NCBI RefSeq assembly: GCF_900114185.1
Contig: NZ_FOSE01000006.1
Coordinates: 60,363 to 124,362 of the forward strand
Direction: 5' to 3'
Origin: Cellulomonas sp. KH9
GTDB taxonomy: Bacteria > Actinomycetota > Actinomycetes > Actinomycetales > Cellulomonadaceae
DNA length: 64,000 nucleotides
Shown: piece by piece, positions 1 through 8,164 of the stretch
Layout of the letters: each line of letters begins with the position of its first letter
How positions within the stretch are numbered: the first letter of the stretch is position 1
Notes under the pieces: generated by a model
What the model saw: the letters and a program-made list of their open reading frames with translations, nothing else
Databases searched by the model: none
What the model was told of the DNA's origin: nothing
Translations under genes and position numbers: made by a program

Positions 1-616
1 CCTCGGGGTCGGCCAGCACCCAGAACGCCGGCGCGGCGGCGTCCGACACCAGCCGACCACCGGCGGCGACGGCCGCCGCGACCCGCTCCTCGGCCACGTC
101 GTGCGGCACCGTCACGTCGACGTGGATGCGGTTGCGCTGGGGCCGCGGCGCGTCCATCTGCTGGAACCACACCGCCGGGCCCGTCCCGGCCGGGTCGGCG
201 AGCGCGTCCGGGTCGCCCGGCACGTCGTCGTAGCCGAGCACGGCCTTCCAGAACGGCCGGACCGCGGGGATGTCGAGCGCGTCGACCGCGATCTCGAGCA
301 CCTCGCCGGCGGGCACCGCCGCCTCGAGGCCCAGCTCGTCGGCGATCGCGGTGACGGCGGCGGCGAGGTCGACGTCGCGCTGGGTGAGGCCGTGCACGTC
401 GTGGCTGCTGGTGGTGACGGTGACCTGGCCGTACCGCAGCAGCACGTCCGGGTGGTGGTCGGCGGCGTCGGCGGCCCGCGCGACCCGGGCGACCAGCTCG
501 GCACCCGTCGCCCAGTCGGGCGTGCGGAACGTCGCCCGCAGGGTCTCGAGCAGGACGCGCCAGTGCCGGGCGTCGACGGCGGCGGTGACGGTGGAGTGCG
601 GCAGGACGTCGCTCAT
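1..616 (-). CDS. 4a-hydroxytetrahydrobiopterin dehydratase-like / VOC domain fusion (C-terminus cut off by window edge)
   Basis: Reads from an ATG at 616 leftwards with no stop before position 1, so only about 205 N-terminal residues are visible. Residues 1-100 look like a pterin-4a-carbinolamine dehydratase (PCD/DCoH) domain: the HHPDVLLRYGQVTV stretch and the following HDVHGLTQRD match the family's conserved HHP...V.L.THD.GGLT.RD pattern. From about residue 115 a second domain begins (EIAVDALDIPAVRPFWKAVL, then VWFQQMD and RNRIHVDVTVPHD), typical of a glyoxalase/VOC fold. PCD enzymes recycle or dehydrate pterin cofactors. The VOC half usually binds a metal or small molecule, but its substrate cannot be inferred here. 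PCD-VOC fusions are familiar in actinobacteria. The neighbour adhE is divergent, so the two share a 240-bp upstream region. Family call is firm; physiological role unknown. Confidence 0.85.
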   Translation of the reverse strand, partial: MSDVLPHSTVTAAVDARHWRVLLETLRATFRTPDWATGAELVARVARAADAADHHPDVLLRYGQVTVTTSSHDVHGLTQRDVDLAAAVTAIADELGLEAAVPAGEVLEIAVDALDIPAVRPFWKAVLGYDDVPGDPDALADPAGTGPAVWFQQMDAPRPQRNRIHVDVTVPHDVAEERVAAAVAAGGRLVSDAAAPAFWVLADPE

Positions 617-856
617 GGGCCCACCGTGCCACCGGGGTCCGACACCCGCGAGGCGACGCGTCCGGCGGCCCCGACGGGCGGTCGGGGCGGGACGGAGGTC
701 CTCCCGGGGCGGCGCGAGGGAGGTACGGGAGCGGCGTGGATCACACCGCGGGGACTTTCATCCCACGTTTTCTCAGCCCCTGATCCCTAGCGTCAGAGCC
801 AGCGACGGACCGCCTCCAGCGTCCGCCCCCCTCTCACTTCTACCCGGGGAGTCCAG

Positions 857-3625
857 GTGTCCGAGACCACCAAGAAGAGCACCCGCGCCAAGGCCGCGGC
901 CGACGCGCCGGCCGAGGCGGCCTCGACCACCGCCCCCACCGCGCAGCCCGCCGGCACCGCCCTGGGCGTCGCCGAGGTCGACGAGGTCGCGCAGGCCGTC
1001 GACCGGCTCGTCGCCAACGCCACCAAGGCCCTGGCGGAGTTCTCGTCCATGACCCAGGAGGACGTGGACCGCTTCGTCAAGAAGGGTGCGGTCGCGGCGC
1101 TGGACCAGCACGGCAACCTCGCCAAGCTCGCCGTCGACGAGACCGGGCGCGGCGTCTTCGAGGACAAGGCCGTCAAGAACATCTTCGCGTGCGAGCACGT
1201 CACCAACTCGATGGCCAACCTCAAGACCGTCGGCGTCATCAACGTCGACGAGCTCAACGGCATCACCGAGATCGCCGAGCCCGTCGGCGTCATCGCGGGC
1301 ATCACCCCGGTGACCAACCCGACGTCGACCGCGATCTTCAAGTCGCTCATCTCGCTGAAGACCCGCAACCCGATCATCTTCGCGTTCCACCCGAACGCGC
1401 AGCGCTCGTCGGTCGAGGCCGCGCGGATCGTCCGCGACGCCGCCGTCGCCGCCGGTGCCCCCGAGCACTGCATCCAGTGGGTCGAGACCCCGTCGCTCGC
1501 CGCGACCGGCGCGCTCATGAACCACCCGGGCGTCGCCACGATCCTCGCGACCGGTGGCAACGCGATGGTCAAGGCCGCGTACTCCTGCGGCAAGCCGGCC
1601 CTGGGCGTCGGCGCCGGCAACGTCCCGGCGTACGTCGAGAAGTCCGCGAAGCTCGCCCGGGCGATCAACGACATCGTCCTCAGCAAGGCCTTCGACAACG
1701 GCGTCATCTGCGCCTCGGAGCAGGCCGCGATCCTCGACGACGAGATCTACGACGCCGCGATGGCCGAGTTCGCCAAGCTGCACGCGTACCGGGCCACCCC
1801 GGCGGAGAAGGCGAAGCTCGAGCGCTTCATCTTCGGCGTCGAGGCCGGCGGCGAGAACTGCGGCGGCGCCAAGCTCAACCCCGCGGTCGTCGGCAAGTCG
1901 CCGGTGTGGATCGCCGAGCAGGCCGGGTTCACCGTGCCGGCCGACACGTCGATCATCCTCGCCGAGGTCACCGGCGTCGGCCCGCACGAGCCCCTGACCC
2001 GCGAGAAGCTCTGCCCCGTGCTGGCCGTGCTGCGCGCGACCACCACCGAGGAGGGCTTCGCGCTGGCCGAGCAGATGGTCGAGTTCGACGGCCTGGGCCA
2101 CTCCGCCGCGATCCACACGCGCGACGACGCCCTGACGGTCGAGTTCGGCAAGCGCGTCAAGGCGATCCGCGTGATCTGCAACGCCCCGTCGTCGCTCGGC
2201 GGCATCGGCGACATCTACAACGCGTTCATCCCGTCGCTGACGCTGGGCTGCGGCTCCTACGGCCACAACTCGGTGTCGAACAACGTGTCGGCGGTGAACC
2301 TCATCAACGTCAAGCGCGTGGGCCGGAGGAACAACAACTTGCAGTGGTTCAAGGTCCCCGCCAAGACGTACTTCGAGCCGAACGCCATCCGCTACCTCGC
2401 GGACATGGCGGACGTCGAGCGCGTCACCATCGTCACCGACGCGACCATGACGACCCTCGGGTTCGTCGACAAGGTCCTCGACGTCCTGCGCCGCCGTGGC
2501 AACACCGTGGCCGTGCAGATCATCGACCAGGTCGAGCCGGAGCCGTCCGTCAAGACCGTCCAGGCGGGCGCCGCGCAGATGCGCCACTTCCGTCCCGACA
2601 CGATCATCGCGCTCGGCGGTGGCTCGCCCATGGACGCCGCGAAGGTCATGTGGCTGCTGTACGAGCACCCGGAGATCGTCTTCTCCGACCTCAAGCAGAA
2701 GTTCTTCGACGTCCGCAAGCGCGCGTTCAAGTTCCCGGTCCTGGGCGACCTGGCCAAGCTCGTCTGCATCCCGACCACGTCGGGCACGGGCGCCGAGGTC
2801 ACGCCGTTCGCGGTCATCTCCGACCCCGACGCGGGCAAGAAGTACCCGCTGGCGGACTACGCGCTGACCCCGACGGTCGCGATCATCGACCCGGTGCTCA
2901 CCTCGAAGATGCCGCGCTCGCTGGCGGCGGACTCGGGCTTCGACGCCCTGACGCACGCCACCGAGGCGTTCGTGTCGGTCTACGCCAACGACTTCACCGA
3001 CGGCATGGCGCTGCAGGCGATCCGCCTGATCTTCGACAACCTCGCGCAGTCGGTGAACGGTGACCCGACCGACCCGGCCACGCAGGACGCCCGCGAGAAG
3101 ATGCACAACGCCGGGACCATCGCCGGCATGGCGTTCGGCAACGCGTTCCTCGGCATCGTGCACGCCATGGCGCACGTCATCGGCTCGACGTACCACCTGG
3201 TGCACGGCCGCACGAACGCCACGCTGCTGCCGCACGTGATCCGCTACAACGGGACCGTCCCGACCAAGCTCACGAGCTGGCCGAAGTACGAGTCCTACGT
3301 GGCTCCCGAGCGGTTCCAGCAGATCGCGCAGACGCTCGGCCTGCCGGCCTCCACGCCGGAGGAGGGCGTCGAGTCCTACGCGCTGGCCGTCGAGGCGCTG
3401 CGCGCCAAGGTCGGCATCCCCGCGTCGTTCCAGGCGCAGGGCGTGGACGAGCAGGAGTTCATCAGCCGCCTCGACGAGGTCTCCATGGGCGCCTACGAGG
3501 ACCAGTGCGCTCCCGCCAACCCGCGCATGCCGATGATCGGCGACATGAAGGACATCATGACCGCGGCCTACTACGGAACGTCGCTGGAGGACGTCCGGGG
3601 CCGCCGCGAGCGGTCGGAGGCCTGA
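857..3625 (+). CDS. adhE: Bifunctional acetaldehyde-CoA / alcohol dehydrogenase AdhE
   Basis: A 922-residue fusion. Residues about 40-480 form a CoA-acylating aldehyde dehydrogenase with catalytic Cys285 in the NGVICASEQ motif. Residues about 495-905 form an iron-type alcohol dehydrogenase with the GGGSPMDAAK nucleotide-binding segment, TTSGTGAEVT, and metal-ligand histidines in the DALTHATEAF and VHAMAHVIG stretches. It converts acetyl-CoA to acetaldehyde to ethanol with two NADH (reversibly), a fermentative redox valve in the cytoplasm; AdhE proteins commonly assemble into spirosomes. The GTG at 857 follows a GGGGAG ribosome-binding site. The roughly 35 residues before the ALDH domain are an Ala/Lys-rich extension. 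A strong hairpin terminator follows, so it is probably monocistronic. Acetaldehyde made by DeoC (25.8 kb) would be another substrate. Length matches the family. Confidence 0.98.
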   Translation: MSETTKKSTRAKAAADAPAEAASTTAPTAQPAGTALGVAEVDEVAQAVDRLVANATKALAEFSSMTQEDVDRFVKKGAVAALDQHGNLAKLAVDETGRGVFEDKAVKNIFACEHVTNSMANLKTVGVINVDELNGITEIAEPVGVIAGITPVTNPTSTAIFKSLISLKTRNPIIFAFHPNAQRSSVEAARIVRDAAVAAGAPEHCIQWVETPSLAATGALMNHPGVATILATGGNAMVKAAYSCGKPALGVGAGNVPAYVEKSAKLARAINDIVLSKAFDNGVICASEQAAILDDEIYDAAMAEFAKLHAYRATPAEKAKLERFIFGVEAGGENCGGAKLNPAVVGKSPVWIAEQAGFTVPADTSIILAEVTGVGPHEPLTREKLCPVLAVLRATTTEEGFALAEQMVEFDGLGHSAAIHTRDDALTVEFGKRVKAIRVICNAPSSLGGIGDIYNAFIPSLTLGCGSYGHNSVSNNVSAVNLINVKRVGRRNNNLQWFKVPAKTYFEPNAIRYLADMADVERVTIVTDATMTTLGFVDKVLDVLRRRGNTVAVQIIDQVEPEPSVKTVQAGAAQMRHFRPDTIIALGGGSPMDAAKVMWLLYEHPEIVFSDLKQKFFDVRKRAFKFPVLGDLAKLVCIPTTSGTGAEVTPFAVISDPDAGKKYPLADYALTPTVAIIDPVLTSKMPRSLAADSGFDALTHATEAFVSVYANDFTDGMALQAIRLIFDNLAQSVNGDPTDPATQDAREKMHNAGTIAGMAFGNAFLGIVHAMAHVIGSTYHLVHGRTNATLLPHVIRYNGTVPTKLTSWPKYESYVAPERFQQIAQTLGLPASTPEEGVESYALAVEALRAKVGIPASFQAQGVDEQEFISRLDEVSMGAYEDQCAPANPRMPMIGDMKDIMTAAYYGTSLEDVRGRRERSEA

Positions 3626-3683
3626 CCGACTCCCCGACGGTCCAGCGCCCCACCCCACGGGGCGGCGCCCCCGTCACCGCTCC

Positions 3684-3716
3684 GACGCCCCCGCCGGCCC
3701 TGCCGGCGGGGGCGTC
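3684..3716 (+). terminator. Perfect 15-bp hairpin terminator after adhE
   Basis: A 15-bp arm starting GACGCCCCCGCC is followed by a 3-nt loop (CCT) and its exact reverse complement. It lies 59 nt past the adhE stop and ahead of the next gene's ribosome-binding site. No clear U-tract follows, which is usual for high-GC actinobacterial terminators. Confidence 0.8.
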
Positions 3717-3816
3717 GTCGTCCCGGCCGGCGCTCCCGCCGCGCGGAGCGGACGATGTCGGGGCAAACTGGACGCCCGGTCGACTCGGCCGGTCCCCCGA
3801 CGAAGGAGGCGTCCCT

Positions 3817-4383
3817 GTGGCTGCGCCCGCGACATCCGTCCGCCGTCCCCCGACCACCACCGCGGCACCCCGCCGCGCCCCGCGCCTGCTCACGGCTCTC
3901 GCCGCCACCGGTGCGCTGACGCTCGGGCTCGCCGCCTGCAGCGACGGCACCGTGCAGGGGGCGGCGGACGACGTCGCGAGCGCCGCCCAGGGCGCCGCGG
4001 ACGAGATCACGGCGGCCGGGGACAAGCTCGAGGAGGTCCTGGCGACCGCCCGGACGCACGCCGACGAGGCACGGGCGAGCGTCGACGAGGCCCGCAGCTC
4101 GCTCAGCGGGCTCGACGAGGAGGCCCGCGGCAAGGCCGACCAGGCCGTCACCAACGCCCAGGGCGCGGTCGACGAGGCCCAGGCGGCGCTGGAGAAGGCG
4201 CAGGCCGAGGGCGCGCAGGCGTCCGCGCAGGCCATCGACGACGCCCGCGCCAAGGTGGACGCCGCACGCGCCGAGCTCGACGCGGCCGCCGCGGGCGCCG
4301 GGGACGAGGCCGGCGGTGCGCTGCAGACCCTCGGCGGCCACCTGGACGCCCTCGGGCAGGACCTGCGGTCCGCGACGCAGTGA
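3817..4383 (+). CDS. Ala-rich coiled-coil lipoprotein
   Basis: A 188-residue protein starting at the GTG that follows GAAGGAGG by 7-8 nt; the frame is open further upstream but without a comparable ribosome-binding site. Residues 1-40 form a long basic signal peptide (two Arg-rich clusters, then a hydrophobic stretch) ending in the lipobox LGLAAC, with the lipidated Cys at 41. The remainder is almost entirely Ala/Glu/Asp/Lys with a heptad-like spacing (segments such as ARTHADEARASVDEARSSL and AQAALEKAQAEGAQA), predicted as a long helical coiled coil like a small Lpp or apolipoprotein-type helix. It would be anchored on the outer face of the cytoplasmic membrane. No enzymatic motif is visible and I do not recognise a named family. 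Its own hairpin terminator follows directly, so it is a single-gene unit between two terminators. Confidence 0.85.
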   Translation: MAAPATSVRRPPTTTAAPRRAPRLLTALAATGALTLGLAACSDGTVQGAADDVASAAQGAADEITAAGDKLEEVLATARTHADEARASVDEARSSLSGLDEEARGKADQAVTNAQGAVDEAQAALEKAQAEGAQASAQAIDDARAKVDAARAELDAAAAGAGDEAGGALQTLGGHLDALGQDLRSATQ

Positions 4384-4388
4384 CCCGT

Positions 4389-4417
4389 GCGACGGCCCGG
4401 CACGACCGGGCCGTCGC
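4389..4417 (+). terminator. 12-bp hairpin terminator after the lipoprotein gene
   Basis: GCGACGGCCCGG, a 5-nt loop (CACGA) and the exact complement CCGGGCCGTCGC, then a CCCCTCTGT tail. It starts 5 nt after the lipoprotein stop codon. Confidence 0.75.
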
Positions 4418-4523
4418 CCCCTCTGTCGTCGGCGTCCCGCAGGTTGCCCCGGCGAGCGGGTGAAATCCACGACCCGCCCTCCGGGACGTCGTCCGCGGGC
4501 GCCCATCTGCCGATCGTGGAGGT

Positions 4524-4649
4524 ATGGCCGTTCGCACGCACACCCGGGAGGTCCGCCGCCACCGTGCCGAGTGGTGGGTCGTGACCGCGTGGCTGTCGCT
4601 CGCGCTCCTCGTCGTCGTCGGCCTGCTCTCGGCCGCCGGCACGTTCTGA
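4524..4649 (+). CDS. Putative 41-residue single-pass membrane peptide
   Basis: An ATG-to-TGA frame of 41 codons with a sensible small-membrane-protein layout: a basic N-terminus (MAVRTHTREVRRHRAEWW) followed by about 20 hydrophobic residues (VVTAWLSLALLVVVGLLSAA) and a 3-residue tail. High G/C at third positions agrees with coding use. GGAGG lies immediately upstream, but only 1 nt from the ATG, which is a poor spacing; translation from another start cannot be excluded. It sits alone between two hairpins. Predicted orientation is N-in by the positive-inside rule. I know no family for it; a conserved small membrane protein is plausible, and a spurious frame remains possible. Confidence 0.5.
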   Translation: MAVRTHTREVRRHRAEWWVVTAWLSLALLVVVGLLSAAGTF

Positions 4650-4664
4650 GCCGACCCAGCCGGT

Positions 4665-4684
4665 CCGGCCGCCCGAGCGGCCGG
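4665..4684 (+). terminator. Short hairpin after the 41-residue ORF
   Basis: CCGGCCG, a 6-nt loop (CCCGAG) and CGGCCGG. It lies 15 nt past the small ORF stop and just before the next gene's -10 element. A 7-bp stem is modest, so this is tentative. Confidence 0.4.
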
Positions 4685-4704
4685 CCGTCAGCACGCCGTG
4701 CGCC

Positions 4705-4710
4705 TATGCT
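4705..4710 (+). promoter_or_regulatory. -10 element TATGCT, leaderless promoter of the aminotransferase gene
   Basis: TATGCT ends 6 nt before the GTG at 4717. Transcription would start at or next to the initiation codon. No ribosome-binding site is present, consistent with a leaderless mRNA. Confidence 0.65.
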
Positions 4711-4716
4711 CGCGCC

Positions 4717-5925
4717 GTGACGACGCGGTGGCAGCAGGTGGCGGCGGCGACGGGCCTGCTGGACCCCGACGGGACCGCCCGGCCGACGGTCTTCGCGGAG
4801 ATGTCCGCGCTCGCCGCCCGGACGGGCGCGCTCAACCTCGGCCAGGGCTTCCCCGACGTCGACGGCCCGCACGCGGTCGCGCGGCTGGCCGCCGACGCGA
4901 TCCTCGACGGTGTCAACCAGTACCCGCCCGGCCCCGGCACCGCCGAGCTGCGTGCGGCCGTCGCCACGCACCAGCGCGTGCGCTACGGCCTGGAGGTCGA
5001 TCCCGGGACGCAGGTGCTCGTCACGACCGGGGCGACGGAGGCGCTCGCCGCCGCGGTCCTGGCGCTGGCGTCCCCGGGTGACGAGGTGCTCACGCTCGAG
5101 CCGTACTACGACTCCTACGCCGCGGTGGTGGCCATGGCGGGCGCCACGCACACCACCGCACCCCTGCGCCCGACCGCCGACGGCTTCCGGCTGGACGTCG
5201 CCGCCCTGGAGCGCGCGGTCACACCGCGCACGCGGCTGCTGCTGCTCAACTCCCCCCACAACCCGACCGGTGCCGTGCTGCGCGCCGACGAGCTGGCGGC
5301 GGTGGCGCGCGTCGCCGTCGAGCACGACCTGCTCGTGGTGACCGACGAGGTCTACGAGCACCTGGTGTTCGGCGTCGCGCACGTGCCCGTGGCGACGCTG
5401 CCGGGCATGGCGGAGCGCACCCTGACGGTGTCGTCGAGCGGCAAGACGTTCTCGTTCACCGGGTGGAAGATCGGCTGGGTGACCGGGCCGGCCGCGCTCG
5501 TCGCGGCGGTGCGGACGGTCAAGCAGTTCCTCACCTACGTGTCGGGTGCACCCTTCCAGCCGGCGGTGGCGCACGCGCTGACGGACCCGGCGGCCCTCGC
5601 CTGGGTCGACGAGCTGGTGGTGTCGCTCGCGGAGCGGCGCGACCTGCTCAGCGACGGCCTGCGCGACGCGGGCTTCGACGTGGTCCGCCCCGACGGCACC
5701 TACTTCGTGCTGGCCGACGCCGCCGGGCTGGGCGCCACGGACGGTGCGGCGTTCTGCCGCGCGCTGCCGGGGCGCGCCGGGGTGGTCGCGGTGCCCGTCA
5801 CCGCGTTCACGCGTGCCGGGTCACCGACGCACGCCGCGCTGCGGACCTGGGTCCGCTTCACGTTCGTCAAGCGCCGGGACGTCCTGGAGGACGCCGTCGC
5901 CCGGCTGTCCCGCGCGTTCGGCTGA
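4717..5925 (+). CDS. Class I/II PLP-dependent aminotransferase
   Basis: A 402-residue fold-type I aminotransferase. Visible signatures are NLGQGFPDVDGP near the N-terminus, the NQYPPGPGTAELR segment that contacts substrate, NSPHNPTGA, TDEVYEHLVF (Asp and Tyr contacting PLP) and the Schiff-base lysine in SSSGKTFSFTGWKIGW. The combination resembles the kynurenine/glutamine transaminase K and methionine aminotransferase (YbdL) group rather than aspartate aminotransferase. N-succinyl-DAP aminotransferase annotations are common for such genes, but a separate dapC lies at 59.7-60.9 kb, so that role is less likely here. Starts at a GTG with a leaderless promoter. Convergent with the MFS gene; the gap between them holds only a pentanucleotide repeat. 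Family certain, substrate not. Confidence 0.92.
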   Translation: MTTRWQQVAAATGLLDPDGTARPTVFAEMSALAARTGALNLGQGFPDVDGPHAVARLAADAILDGVNQYPPGPGTAELRAAVATHQRVRYGLEVDPGTQVLVTTGATEALAAAVLALASPGDEVLTLEPYYDSYAAVVAMAGATHTTAPLRPTADGFRLDVAALERAVTPRTRLLLLNSPHNPTGAVLRADELAAVARVAVEHDLLVVTDEVYEHLVFGVAHVPVATLPGMAERTLTVSSSGKTFSFTGWKIGWVTGPAALVAAVRTVKQFLTYVSGAPFQPAVAHALTDPAALAWVDELVVSLAERRDLLSDGLRDAGFDVVRPDGTYFVLADAAGLGATDGAAFCRALPGRAGVVAVPVTAFTRAGSPTHAALRTWVRFTFVKRRDVLEDAVARLSRAFG

Positions 5926-5926
5926 C

Positions 5927-5955
5927 GACCGGACCGGACCGGACCTGACCTGACC
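5927..5955. repeat. Pentanucleotide tandem repeat between convergent genes
   Basis: GACC, three GGACC units and two TGACC units in tandem, in the 46-bp space between the convergent aminotransferase and MFS genes. Probably slippage-derived; no clear terminator hairpin is seen here. Confidence 0.7.
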
Positions 5956-5971
5956 GGCCCGCCGGCCCGGC

Positions 5972-7303
5972 TCAGGCGAGCTGCTGCCAGGCACCGCCGC
6001 GGCGGAACGCCGGGGTGGCCAGCGCCAGCACCGCGAGCGCCACGGTGGCCGAGGCGAGCATGACCGCGGCCATCGCGACGGGTCCGCCCCCCAGCACGCC
6101 GGAGAGGTTGGCGACGACACCGCCCGTGCCCGCCTGCAGCGACCCGATGAAGGCGGCCGCGGTGCCGGCCATCGCGCCGTGCCGGCCCAGGGCGATCGCG
6201 GTGGCGTTGGGCGGCGCGAAGTTGACGAGCGCCAGCACCAGCCACAGCACGACCACGAGCGACCACAGCCCGCCGGCCCCGGTGAGCGTGACCGCGAGCA
6301 GCACCGCGGTGAGCAGCACGGTCAGCACGACCGCGACCCGCAGGATCCGGATGGGCGCCACGCGGCGCACCAGTGCCGCGTTGACCTGCGCCCCCAGCAC
6401 CAGGCCGACGCCGTTGACCGCGAACAGCAGGGCGAACTGCTGCTCGGTGAGGCCGTAGCCGACGCGCAGCACGAACGGCGACGCGACGACGTAGGTCATG
6501 AGCACGGCCATCGTCAGGCCCGGCAGCACGGCCAGCGCGACGAAGTGCCGGTCCCGCAGCAGGTGCGCGTACCCGGACAGCGCGGCCCGCACGCCGCTGG
6601 GCCGGCGCCGCTCGACCGGCAGCGTCTCGGGCATGCGGCGCGCGACGACGAGCCACAGCCCCACGCCGAGCACGGCCAGCACGACGAACACGGCCCGCCA
6701 GCCCCACTGCCCGGCGATGACCCCGCCCAGGGACGGTGCGAACAACGGGGCGACACCGATCACCAGCATGAGCCGGGACATCAGGCGCGAGGCGTCCGAC
6801 CCGACGAACCGGTCCCGGATGAGGGCCATGGCCACGACCGTCGCGGAGGCGTTGAAGAACCCCTGCAGGACGCGCAGCGCGATGAGCGGGACGATCGCGG
6901 GTGCGACCGCGCACAGCAGGGACACGACGACGTGCAGCGCGACGCCGACGAGCACGGGGGTGCGCCGCCCGAGGCGGTCGGACAGCGGGCCGATGACGAG
7001 CTGGCCCACCGCGCCGCCGATCAGCATGCCGGTCATGGTCAGCTGCGCGGCGGCGGCGGAGGTGCCCAGGTCGCGCGCCACGTCCGGCAGGGACGGCAGG
7101 TAGATGTCGGTGGAGACCGCGGGCAGCGCGCACATCGCGCCCAGGAGCAGCACGTGGCGGGCGTCGGGACGGTACCGGGGTGCGTCGTCCGTGGGCGTCG
7201 CACCGCCGCCGCCCGGGGCGACGGGGACGGCCGCGAGGTCGGCCGGTGCGGGGTTCGCCGGTGCGGGGCCGGCGGGTGCGGTGCGGTGATCTGGCTGGTG
7301 CAT
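5972..7303 (-). CDS. Bcr/CflA-type MFS multidrug efflux transporter
   Basis: 443 residues starting at the ATG at 7303, preceded by GGAGGG. A Pro/Ala-rich cytoplasmic N-terminus of about 50 residues leads into 12 predicted membrane helices. The first loop has STDIYLPSLPDVARDLG, characteristic of the Bcr/CflA drug-resistance subfamily (DHA1), and the loop between helices 2 and 3 carries the MFS motif A (GPLSDRLGRRTPVL). Such proteins export bicyclomycin, chloramphenicol-like drugs or sulfonamides by proton antiport. The substrate here is unknown. It is divergent from the SRAP gene, with a short palindrome in the shared 102-bp interval that could serve as an operator. Confident in family; drug specificity is inference only. 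Confidence 0.92.
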   Translation of the reverse strand: MHQPDHRTAPAGPAPANPAPADLAAVPVAPGGGGATPTDDAPRYRPDARHVLLLGAMCALPAVSTDIYLPSLPDVARDLGTSAAAAQLTMTGMLIGGAVGQLVIGPLSDRLGRRTPVLVGVALHVVVSLLCAVAPAIVPLIALRVLQGFFNASATVVAMALIRDRFVGSDASRLMSRLMLVIGVAPLFAPSLGGVIAGQWGWRAVFVVLAVLGVGLWLVVARRMPETLPVERRRPSGVRAALSGYAHLLRDRHFVALAVLPGLTMAVLMTYVVASPFVLRVGYGLTEQQFALLFAVNGVGLVLGAQVNAALVRRVAPIRILRVAVVLTVLLTAVLLAVTLTGAGGLWSLVVVLWLVLALVNFAPPNATAIALGRHGAMAGTAAAFIGSLQAGTGGVVANLSGVLGGGPVAMAAVMLASATVALAVLALATPAFRRGGAWQQLA

Positions 7304-7337
7304 CGCCCTCCATCGTGGCACCGACGGCGACGGTTCA

Positions 7338-7349
7338 CGAATCGATTCG
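7338..7349. promoter_or_regulatory. 12-bp palindrome CGAATCGATTCG between divergent genes
   Basis: A perfect palindrome in the 102-bp interval between the MFS exporter and the SRAP gene, in one of the few AT-richer patches of this region. It could be an operator for either gene. The arms are too close to fit the actinobacterial LexA box (CGAAC-N4-GTTCG). Confidence 0.4.
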
Positions 7350-7405
7350 ACACGCGAACGCGCCCCACGCTGCGGGTGTCGGTGCCGGGTGGCACGCTGA
7401 CCAGC

Positions 7406-8155
7406 ATGTGCGGCAGGTACGCGTCCTTCCGGGAGGACCAGGCGATCGCCGACGAGTTCGCCGTGGCGACCGTCGCGGACGACGTGCGGCTGCTGCCGCC
7501 CTCGTGGAACGTCGCCCCGACGGACGGCGTCCGGATGGTCGTCGAGCGCGCCGACCGGGCGACGGGTGAGATCACCCGCCAGCTGCGGGTGGCCCGGTGG
7601 GGCCTGGTGCCGTCCTGGGCCAAGGACCCGTCCATCGGCAACCGCATGATCAACGCGCGCGTCGAGACCCTGCCGGACAAGCCCGCCTTCGCCAAGCCGT
7701 TCGCCGCCCGGCGCGCGCTGCTGCCGGCGGACGGCTACTACGAGTGGCAGGCCGGCCCGCAGCCGCCGGCCGGCGCGCCGCGTCGCCGTGCACCCAAGCA
7801 GCCGTTCTGGATCCACCCCGCCGACGGTGACGTCGCCGCGCTGGCCGGGCTGTACGAGTTCTGGCGGGACCCCGCCCGGGCGGACGACGACCCGGCGCGC
7901 TGGATCGTGTCCGTCACCGTGGTGACGCGCCCGGCCACGCCTGCCCTGGCCGCGATCCACGACCGGCAGCCGCTGATCCTGCCGCCCGACGCGTGGTCCG
8001 CCTGGCTCGACCCCGCGGTGGGCGCCGACGACGCTCGCGAGCTGCTGACCGTCGACCCGCCCCCGCTGCGGGCGACCCCCGTGTCCACCCGCGTCAACGC
8101 GGTGGCCAACGACGGTCCCGATCTCCTCACGCCCGCGGGGCCCGACCTCGGCTGA
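7406..8155 (+). CDS. SOS response-associated peptidase family protein (SRAP / HMCES / YedK)
   Basis: 249 residues beginning MCGRYASF. After Met removal the conserved Cys2 becomes the N-terminal nucleophile that forms a thiazolidine crosslink to abasic sites in single-stranded DNA. Other active-site elements are present: the Asn in PPSWNVAPTD, the Glu in GYYEW and the His in AAIHDRQPLIL. The WGLVPSWA and NARVETLPDKPAF segments are also canonical. It shields abasic sites in ssDNA from nucleases and error-prone repair. The ATG at 7406 is fixed because Cys must follow Met. CACGCT sits 7 nt upstream, one base from the TANNNT leaderless pattern. Length is normal for bacterial YedK-type proteins. 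It is convergent with the cyclase gene. Confidence 0.95.
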   Translation: MCGRYASFREDQAIADEFAVATVADDVRLLPPSWNVAPTDGVRMVVERADRATGEITRQLRVARWGLVPSWAKDPSIGNRMINARVETLPDKPAFAKPFAARRALLPADGYYEWQAGPQPPAGAPRRRAPKQPFWIHPADGDVAALAGLYEFWRDPARADDDPARWIVSVTVVTRPATPALAAIHDRQPLILPPDAWSAWLDPAVGADDARELLTVDPPPLRATPVSTRVNAVANDGPDLLTPAGPDLG

Positions 8156-8164
8156 GCGCGTCGG

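Noticed and set aside
773..3658. A 961-codon open frame on the minus strand, opposite adhE
   Set aside because: It is a GC-driven antisense shadow: low-complexity Arg/Val/Asp/Leu content and no domain, against a perfectly conserved AdhE on the plus strand. The same applies to the long antisense frames over other genes.
4717..5925. dapC (N-succinyl-DAP aminotransferase)
   Set aside because: Motifs resemble the kynurenine/methionine aminotransferase group, and a better dapC with the right neighbour (fdxA) is at 59711-60859.
7338..7349. LexA (SOS) box near the SRAP gene
   Set aside because: The palindrome has CGAA arms with 4 bp between, shorter than the CGAAC-N4-GTTCG consensus, so the spacing is wrong.
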